A stretch of DNA of 11,834 bases from Hyphomicrobiales bacterium (lineage in GTDB: Bacteria; Pseudomonadota; Alphaproteobacteria; Rhizobiales; Xanthobacteraceae), in assembly GCA_021730825.1 (NCBI GenBank), contig JAKFYO010000159.1, positions 1 through 11,834 of the forward strand, written 5' to 3'. Below, piece by piece: positions 7,264 to 11,834 of the stretch. Below the pieces are notes generated by a model that worked only from the letters and a program-made list of their open reading frames with translations, searched no databases and was not told where the DNA came from. The stretch's first letter is position 1, and every line of letters starts with the position of its first letter. The position numbers and the translations under genes were made by a program.

Positions 7264-8349
7264 ATGTTTACGAAACGAACGGTGCTTGTCGCCACCGCAT
7301 TTTTTCTCTCCGCAAGTGCCGTCTCCGCGGCACCGCTTCCTCTGCCAGCGAACGTCAATCTGCGTTGGGGGCCGGGGATCGAATATCCGGTGCAGATCGT
7401 GGTGCCGGAAGGCACCGTCATCGATGTGCAGCGCTGTGACGAGTTGTGGTGCGAAGTGATCTGGGAAGAATATCAGGGCTTCATGAACCGCGACGTGATC
7501 GGGCTCGGCGAGGGTAATCAATATCCGCCGCAGGTCTTCGGTCCCGCGCCGCCGCCGGCTTATGTCACCGCTTTCGATGGCTACTACTACGATGACGAAC
7601 TCGATTACGCGTATGGGCCGTCGTTCGGCTTCCGTTATTACGGCGGCTTCCATGGCCGCTACAATTCGCGGCTTGCGGTGCATTCGCGCGGCGAGTCGAA
7701 AGCGCGGAACCACAGCCGGGCCGTTTCCGCGATCAGCTTCCATAATCCGCAGACTTCCGCTGCAGCCGGTCACAATCGCGCAGTCTCGCAGGCGGTGACG
7801 CACAACCGCGCCGAATCGCGGCTGCTACGGCAAAACAATAACCGGGATCAACTGAAGCAGAAGTTGCGTCAGCAGAACCAGATAACGCGCGAACAGAAAG
7901 ACTTGAAGATCGACCGGCGCGAATTGCGCGAGCAGAAGCAGGATTTGCGCGACCAAAAGAAAGACCTGCGCGATGACCGCAAGGATCTTCGGCAGGATCA
8001 GAAAAATCTGCGGCAGGAGCAGAAGCAGAATATCCAGCAGCAGAAGAACGTGCAGCCGAAGAAGAATTTGCAGCGTCCGCAGATTCAGAAGCAGCAGCAA
8101 CAGAAGAATGTGCAGCCGCGCGTCCAGCAGCAGCAAAAGAGTTTCCCGCCGCGTAATCTCCAGCGGCCGCAGACTCAAAACAGGCCGCAGATTCAGAATC
8201 GTCCGCAAATGCAGCAGAGGCAAATTCAGCAGCGCCCGCAGATGCAGCAGCGGCAGCAAATCCAGCGGCAGGCACCGCCGCAACGCGCTGCGCCGCCACA
8301 GCGAGCCACGCCACGGGCAACTCCGCAGAAAAAGCAGCAGAATAACTAA
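7264..8349 (+). CDS. Secreted SH3b protein with Gln/Arg-rich repeat tail
   Basis: The 361-residue product looks exported. Residues 1-22 form a signal peptide (KR, hydrophobic core, VSA-AP cut site near 22/23). About 29-80 resemble a bacterial SH3 domain (NVNLRWGPG, GTVIDV, then W and GFMNRDVI), with Cys58 and Cys63 able to pair in the periplasm. A Tyr/Gly/Pro-rich linker follows (about 86-135), then four HSRGES/HNRAVS-like motifs up to about 190. From Asp213 to Lys254 come six uninterrupted heptads of the form D-L-R-x-x-x-K. The last 100 residues are Gln/Pro/Arg-rich with repeated QQQKNVQP, NLQRPQ and RPQMQQRQ units. The tail is strongly basic, so binding to anionic wall, LPS or nucleic acid is imaginable, but no function is established. 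SH3b domains often bind cell-wall peptides. AAAGGA lies 7 bases before the ATG. Confidence 0.85.
   Translation: MFTKRTVLVATAFFLSASAVSAAPLPLPANVNLRWGPGIEYPVQIVVPEGTVIDVQRCDELWCEVIWEEYQGFMNRDVIGLGEGNQYPPQVFGPAPPPAYVTAFDGYYYDDELDYAYGPSFGFRYYGGFHGRYNSRLAVHSRGESKARNHSRAVSAISFHNPQTSAAAGHNRAVSQAVTHNRAESRLLRQNNNRDQLKQKLRQQNQITREQKDLKIDRRELREQKQDLRDQKKDLRDDRKDLRQDQKNLRQEQKQNIQQQKNVQPKKNLQRPQIQKQQQQKNVQPRVQQQQKSFPPRNLQRPQTQNRPQIQNRPQMQQRQIQQRPQMQQRQQIQRQAPPQRAAPPQRATPRATPQKKQQNN
7900..8025 (+). repeat. Six 21-bp (seven-residue) coding repeats
   Basis: Residues 213-254 of the SH3b protein are six consecutive seven-residue units: DLKIDRR, ELREQKQ, DLRDQKK, DLRDDRK, DLRQDQK, NLRQEQK. The DNA repeats every 21 bases but with many differences, so it has diverged rather than freshly expanded. 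One Leu per seven residues flanked by alternating acid and base is more like a charged single helix than a classic two-heptad coiled coil. Confidence 0.85.
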
Positions 8350-8355
8350 TTAAAG

Positions 8356-8386
8356 AGGGCGGCTTTCGAGCCGCCCTTTTTTATTT
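8356..8386. terminator. UUCG-loop terminator between SH3b gene and purB
   Basis: GGGCGGCT (8357-8364) and AGCCGCCC (8369-8376) form a perfect 8-bp stem closed by a TTCG loop, followed by six T. It ends the SH3b gene, whose stop is 7 bases before. The purB stop lies 10 bases to its right, so purB transcripts meet the same stem, but their following sequence (TCTTTAATTA) is a poorer T run. Confidence 0.92.
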
Positions 8387-8395
8387 ACCGCAAAG

Positions 8396-9700
8396 TTATT
8401 TGCCAAAGACTCGCGCGAAGATCGTATCGACGTTCGCGAGGTGGTGGCCGATATCGAAACAGGCGTCGATCTCTTTTGCGCTCAACAGCTTGGCGACATC
8501 CGCATCGACTTTCAGCGATTGCTGAAAATCTGCGCCCACGTCCCATGTCTTCATCGCGTTGCGCTGGACGAGACGGTAGGCGTCTTCGCGCGCCATGCCT
8601 TTGCGCGCGAGCGCCAGGAGCACGCGTTCGGAATGCACGAGACCGCCGAACATTTCGAGATTGCGCTTCATGTTCTCGGGATAGACCACAAGCTGTTCGA
8701 TCAAGCCGGCGAGGCGGTTCAGTGCGAAGTCGAGCGTGATGGTGGCGTCCGGCCCGATCATGCGCTCCACCGAGGAGTGCGAAATGTCGCGCTCGTGCCA
8801 GAGTGCGACATTCTCCATCGCCGGCATCGCGTAAGCGCGAACCATACGCGCAAGGCCGGTGAGATTTTCAGATAGCACCGGGTTGCGCTTGTGCGGCATC
8901 GCCGACGAGCCTTTCTGGCCCGGCGAGAAAAATTCTTCGACTTCTTTGACTTCGGTCCGCTGCAGGTGGCGGATTTCGGTAGCCAAGCGCTCCATCGAGG
9001 AGGCGATCACGCCCAGCGTCGCGAAGAACATCGCGTGACGGTCGCGCGGGATGACCTGCGTCGAGACCGGCTCGACTCTCAATCCCATTTTCTCCGCGAC
9101 ATAGGCTTCGACCTTGGGGTCGATGTTCGCGAACGTGCCGACCGCGCCGGAGAGGGCGGCAGTCGAGACTTCTTCCTTTGCGCGGAGCAGTCGCTCCTTG
9201 CCGCGCGAGAACTCGGCATAGGCTTCGGCCATCTTGAGCCCGAAGGTCGTAGGTTCGGCGTGGATGCCGTGCGAGCGGCCGACGCAGACGGTATCCTTAT
9301 GCTCGAGCGCGCGCTTTTTCAGCGCGACGAGCAACTTATCGAGATCGGCGAGCAGCAAGTCCGCCGCGCGCGTGAGTTGCACGTTGAGACAAGTATCGAG
9401 CACGTCCGACGAAGTGAGGCCGAGATGCACGAAGCGCGCTTCGGGGCCGACGATTTCCGCGAGATGCGTCAGAAAAGCGATCACGTCGTGTTTCACTTCG
9501 CGCTCGATTGCATCGATGCGTTCGATATCGAACTTTGCGTCTTTGCCCTTGGCCCAGATCGTCTTCGCGGCATCCTTCGGGATGACGCCGAGCTCCGCCA
9601 TCTTGTCGGCGGCGTGCGCTTCGATTTCGAACCAGATTTTGAAGCGGGTTTCGGGCGACCAGATTTGCACCGCTTCGGGGCGGCTGTAGCGCGGGATCAT
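8396..9700 (-). CDS. purB: Adenylosuccinate lyase PurB
   Basis: PurB splits SAICAR to AICAR plus fumarate and adenylosuccinate to AMP plus fumarate, so it acts both in the common purine route after PurC and in the AMP branch. The 434-residue product has the usual length and the fumarase/aspartase-superfamily signature GSSAMPHKRNP with the catalytic-loop serines 265-266, His144 in GRSHGIHAEPTTFG, His71 in KHDVIAFLTHL, and HLGLTSSDVLD at 92-102. The ATG at 9700 (MIPRYSRPEAVQIW) is the family start. An open frame continues to 9859 but overlaps rpe and is not supported. It starts 7 bases after the rpe stop with only a GAG upstream, so its translation is probably coupled to rpe. Confidence 0.97.
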   Translation of the reverse strand: MIPRYSRPEAVQIWSPETRFKIWFEIEAHAADKMAELGVIPKDAAKTIWAKGKDAKFDIERIDAIEREVKHDVIAFLTHLAEIVGPEARFVHLGLTSSDVLDTCLNVQLTRAADLLLADLDKLLVALKKRALEHKDTVCVGRSHGIHAEPTTFGLKMAEAYAEFSRGKERLLRAKEEVSTAALSGAVGTFANIDPKVEAYVAEKMGLRVEPVSTQVIPRDRHAMFFATLGVIASSMERLATEIRHLQRTEVKEVEEFFSPGQKGSSAMPHKRNPVLSENLTGLARMVRAYAMPAMENVALWHERDISHSSVERMIGPDATITLDFALNRLAGLIEQLVVYPENMKRNLEMFGGLVHSERVLLALARKGMAREDAYRLVQRNAMKTWDVGADFQQSLKVDADVAKLLSAKEIDACFDIGHHLANVDTIFARVFGK

Positions 9701-9707
9701 TTCACAC

Positions 9708-10385
9708 TCATGCTGCGGCGCGCGGTTGCGCGGCGCGGATCGCGTCGATGTTCTTCTTGTATTGCCCAGGTCCGCCTTTATAGACGGCAGAGCCTGCAAC
9801 CAGCACATTCGCGCCGGCGTTTGCGGCAAAGGGCGCGGTCTCGGCGGTAATGCCGCCATCGACTTCGAGATCGATCGGGCGGTCGCCGATCATCTTGCGC
9901 AGCCGCGCGATCTTCGCCGTGACCGACGATATATAGCTCTGACCGCCAAAGCCGGGGTTCACGCTCATCGCGAGAATGAGATCGACCTTGTCGAGTACAT
10001 ATTCGATTGTGCCTTCCGGCGTCGAAGGATTGAGCACGACGCCTGCCTTCTTGCCCAGATCGCGGATTACTGAGAGCGAGCGCTCCAGATGTGGACCTGC
10101 TTCGACATGAACGCTGATGATGTCGGCGCCGGCTTCTGCGAACGCCGCTAGATACGCGTCCACGGGCGCGATCATCAGATGCACGTCGAGAATTTTCTTC
10201 GTGTGCGGGCGGATTGCTTTCACGATCGCGGGTCCGATGGAGATGTTCGGCACGAAGTGACCGTCCATGACGTCGACATGGATCCAGTCGGCACCGGCCT
10301 GATCGGCCGCGCGCACTTCCTCGCCGAGCTTTGCGAAGTCGGCGGCGAGAATGGAAGGTGCAATCAGAAGGGGACGAGTCGGCAT
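9708..10385 (-). CDS. rpe: Ribulose-phosphate 3-epimerase
   Basis: Rpe interconverts ribulose 5-phosphate and xylulose 5-phosphate in the pentose phosphate pathway, and in the Calvin cycle where one is present. The 225-residue product is a TIM barrel of the usual length. It shows APSILAADF at 9-17, [12 protein letters not shown] at 36-47, DVHLMI at 67-72, the phosphate-binding NPGFGGQ at 143-149 and DGGI with Asp176. The expected metal ligands His36, Asp38, His69 and Asp176 are all present. The ATG at 10385 has GGAG 8 bases upstream. An extension to 10415 has no support. It lies 32 bases after the BASS transporter gene and 7 bases before purB, all on the minus strand. Confidence 0.96.
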   Translation of the reverse strand: MPTRPLLIAPSILAADFAKLGEEVRAADQAGADWIHVDVMDGHFVPNISIGPAIVKAIRPHTKKILDVHLMIAPVDAYLAAFAEAGADIISVHVEAGPHLERSLSVIRDLGKKAGVVLNPSTPEGTIEYVLDKVDLILAMSVNPGFGGQSYISSVTAKIARLRKMIGDRPIDLEVDGGITAETAPFAANAGANVLVAGSAVYKGGPGQYKKNIDAIRAAQPRAAA

Positions 10386-10417
10386 TTCGGCGGCTCCAGG
10401 CGCAGGCCGTAACACGG

Positions 10418-11413
10418 CTATTCCCGGCCCGGCAACCGCTTGTCCATGAGACGGTGAACAACCGGTGCGGCGAGCGCGGGCAGGAGGTAGATTGGAAACT
10501 GGGCGACCGCGAAATAAATCCAGGTCAGCTCAGGCAGGCCGCTTCCGGCTGCCGCGACCATCACGCCCATGTTCCGGTGTGCGGAGGAGAAGCCGAGCGC
10601 CAGCGATTTTTTCAGGCCTTCGCGCCAGAAGATCAGGGTGGTGAGTGCGTAAATGCCGATGGCAATGGCGAAGGCAAGTGTTGCAAGGCTTGCTACCAGA
10701 AACGGCTCTTTGATCGCTCGTGCGGTGACGCCGTCCATCGCGGTGACCCCGAACAGGAACAGCAGGAGCGCATTCACCCCGTCGATTGCGTCTTTGTTGG
10801 CGGCAATTTTCTCGTTGCCGAGCCAGAGCCGCAGAAGCCACGCGGTGACGAATGCGCCGCCGAGAATCGCTAGCAGCCGCAGGACAAGCTGCGCGACATC
10901 GAGGTTCAGCGCGCCGCCGGCAAAATAGGAAACGATAAAGGGCGCGAGCAACGGGGTCGTTGCCGTGCAGACGATCAGCACCGCGAGCGTCAGCGCAGTA
11001 TCTAGGCGCAGAAGTGCGGCGAATGCGGTCGAGCCCATGATCGGCGGGGCCGCGAGATACATCATCAGGCCGAGCACGACACCCGGCCCGAGCCGGTCGA
11101 TGCCGGTGTAAGGCAAAGCCAACCCGAAAAGTACGGGCGTCAGCACTACGATCCCGATGCAGGCAATCGCCACAAGCAGGGGGGCCTTGAAGCGCGCCCG
11201 CAACTCCGCGGGATCGACGCGCAGGAAGGCGAAGACCAAGAGCAGAAAAATCGCAGCGGTGAAAATGGGCTTCAGGGCGCTTGCGAGCGGCGGCATCGCG
11301 AGCCCGATCAGGATGCTTGCGGCCGCTACCTTGGTGCCCTTCCGGCCGAGCCATTCGAGGCTAGATTTCAGGGGGCATTGGCGACCGGCGTGAAGTATTC
11401 CCATTCTTTCCAT
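10418..11413 (-). CDS. Bile acid:sodium symporter family membrane protein
   Basis: This is a polytopic inner-membrane protein of the BASS (SBF-like) family. The 331 residues are strongly hydrophobic, with about nine or ten membrane segments, for example near 28-46, 50-66, 78-101 and 109-132, separated by short charged loops such as [12 protein letters not shown]. The late motif [15 protein letters not shown] (Asn281) resembles the G-x-Q-N-x-x-LA segment that helps form the sodium and substrate crossover in this family. Bacterial members carry various organic anions such as pantoate or keto acids, and the real substrate here cannot be told. The start may be ATG 11413 or ATG 11404. Neither has a good ribosome-binding site. 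It is the first gene of the cluster leading to rpe and purB, and divergent from the oxidoreductase. Confidence 0.82.
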   Translation of the reverse strand: MERMGILHAGRQCPLKSSLEWLGRKGTKVAAASILIGLAMPPLASALKPIFTAAIFLLLVFAFLRVDPAELRARFKAPLLVAIACIGIVVLTPVLFGLALPYTGIDRLGPGVVLGLMMYLAAPPIMGSTAFAALLRLDTALTLAVLIVCTATTPLLAPFIVSYFAGGALNLDVAQLVLRLLAILGGAFVTAWLLRLWLGNEKIAANKDAIDGVNALLLFLFGVTAMDGVTARAIKEPFLVASLATLAFAIAIGIYALTTLIFWREGLKKSLALGFSSAHRNMGVMVAAAGSGLPELTWIYFAVAQFPIYLLPALAAPVVHRLMDKRLPGRE

Positions 11414-11435
11414 AGCTTAGCCGTTAGGCGCGTGA

Positions 11436-11458
11436 TTTGCCTGTGGATCGGTGGCAAA
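11436..11458. promoter_or_regulatory. TTTGCC-N11-GGCAAA dyad in divergent region
   Basis: A perfect 6-bp inverted repeat with an 11-base spacer (about two helical turns overall) sits in the 85-base gap between the divergent BASS and oxidoreductase genes. Its size and spacing fit a dimeric-repressor operator that could serve both genes. No regulator gene is in view, so this is a suggestion from symmetry only. Confidence 0.3.
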
Positions 11459-11498
11459 CGGTCTGGAAACTGCCAAAATCGATCAATAGATATATCCT

Positions 11499-11834
11499 AT
11501 GAGCCAAAAGAAAAATGTTATCGTTCTAGGTGCGGGCATCGTCGGCATATCGGCGGCGCTTCACTTGCAAAAGCGGGGCGTCTCGACCGTGCTCGTGGAC
11601 CGGCAGGGTCCGGGCGAAGGCACTTCCTATGGCAACGCCGGGATCATCGAGGGCAACACGCTTTTTCCGTACCCTTTTCCGCGCAGCATCCGCGCGCTGA
11701 CAAGGGTCGCGCTGAAGCTCGCGACCGAAGCGAATTATCACGCGGGCTTTCTGCCCCGGATCACGCGCTGGCTCTGGAATGTGCGGACTGCCACGACGCC
11801 GGAAGGATTAGAAAACTCGGCGCGTACGATGCGG
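11499..11834 (+). CDS. FAD-dependent D-amino-acid dehydrogenase-like oxidoreductase (5' part)
   Basis: The first 112 residues are visible and the gene runs off the right edge. It opens with a Rossmann dinucleotide motif, VLGAGIVGISAALHLQKRG (GxGxxG at 11-16), followed by the acidic Asp34 at the end of strand two, which usually holds the FAD ribose. GEGTSYGNAGIIEGN at 39-53 matches the DAO-family segment next to the flavin in DadA-type dehydrogenases. Such enzymes oxidise D-amino acids to keto acids and pass electrons to the respiratory chain, but related DAO proteins use glycine, proline or sarcosine, so the substrate is open. There is no Shine-Dalgarno sequence before the ATG, and an AT-rich TAGATATAT lies just upstream, so a leaderless mRNA is possible. 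Confidence 0.85.
   Translation, partial: MSQKKNVIVLGAGIVGISAALHLQKRGVSTVLVDRQGPGEGTSYGNAGIIEGNTLFPYPFPRSIRALTRVALKLATEANYHAGFLPRITRWLWNVRTATTPEGLENSARTMR

Noticed and set aside
7733..8320. Ala/Ser-rich open frame on the minus strand opposite the SH3b tail
   Set aside because: Its low complexity simply mirrors the Gln/Arg codons of the + strand repeats.
7850..8340. CRISPR-like or satellite repeat
   Set aside because: The periodicity is codon-level repetition in one reading frame, with no identical repeats separated by unique spacers.
8891..9850. Long open frame on + strand opposite purB (319 residues)
   Set aside because: It is an antisense shadow in G+C-rich coding DNA. The composition is Arg/Asp/His-rich without motifs, and purB on the other strand is certain.
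9701..9859. In-frame N-terminal extension of purB
   Set aside because: It lies inside rpe in another frame, is proline/arginine-rich, and homologues begin at MIPRYSRPE.
10530..11354. Arg-rich open frame on the minus strand in another phase within the BASS gene
   Set aside because: The membrane-protein frame has clear hydrophobic periodicity and a family motif. This one has neither.

Overview
The window reads as chromosomal core sequence from an alphaproteobacterium, most likely Hyphomicrobiales (Rhizobiales) near the Bradyrhizobium/Afipia/Rhodopseudomonas side. The reasons are a G+C-rich composition (roughly 60% by eye), an F1-ATPase zeta-subunit gene (a family typical of Alphaproteobacteria), a 205-residue S4 protein without zinc-binding cysteines, three-part FGAM synthase genes (purS, purQ, purL), and a purL-bolA-grxD string. 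The taxonomic call is inference from protein families and gene order, not from a database match.

Layout. Bases 1-129 are the 3' end of an unidentified + strand gene. It is followed on + by murI (glutamate racemase) and rpsD (ribosomal protein S4), which ends at a strong two-way terminator (1808-1837). Facing it on the minus strand is a purine operon read right to left: purC, purS, purQ, purL, then bolA and the CGFS glutaredoxin grxD. PurS, PurQ and PurL together make FGAM synthase. PurC acts two steps later. BolA and Grx form a known Fe-S partner pair. Divergent from purC on + lie the F1-ATPase zeta-subunit gene and a gene for a secreted SH3b protein with a long Gln/Arg-rich repeat tail, ending at a UUCG-loop terminator (8356-8386). 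Converging on it from the right is a minus-strand cluster: a bile acid:sodium symporter-family (BASS) membrane protein, rpe and purB. At the right edge a FAD-dependent D-amino-acid dehydrogenase-like gene starts on + and runs out of the window.

How the genes fit together. Four purine-synthesis enzymes plus PurB sit in two minus-strand clusters about 1.9 kb apart. Rpe in the second cluster acts in the pentose phosphate pathway, which feeds PRPP synthesis. MurI supplies D-glutamate for peptidoglycan. The zeta subunit restrains ATP hydrolysis by the F1 motor.

I see no mobile element, CRISPR array, tRNA, rRNA, phage gene or defence island. The window looks like ordinary housekeeping DNA. The parts most worth a second look are the repeat-built secreted SH3b protein, the structured rpsD leader with two Shine-Dalgarno-like modules, hairpins in the purC-purS spacer, and dyads in the divergent or upstream intergenic regions. 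No new system is claimed.
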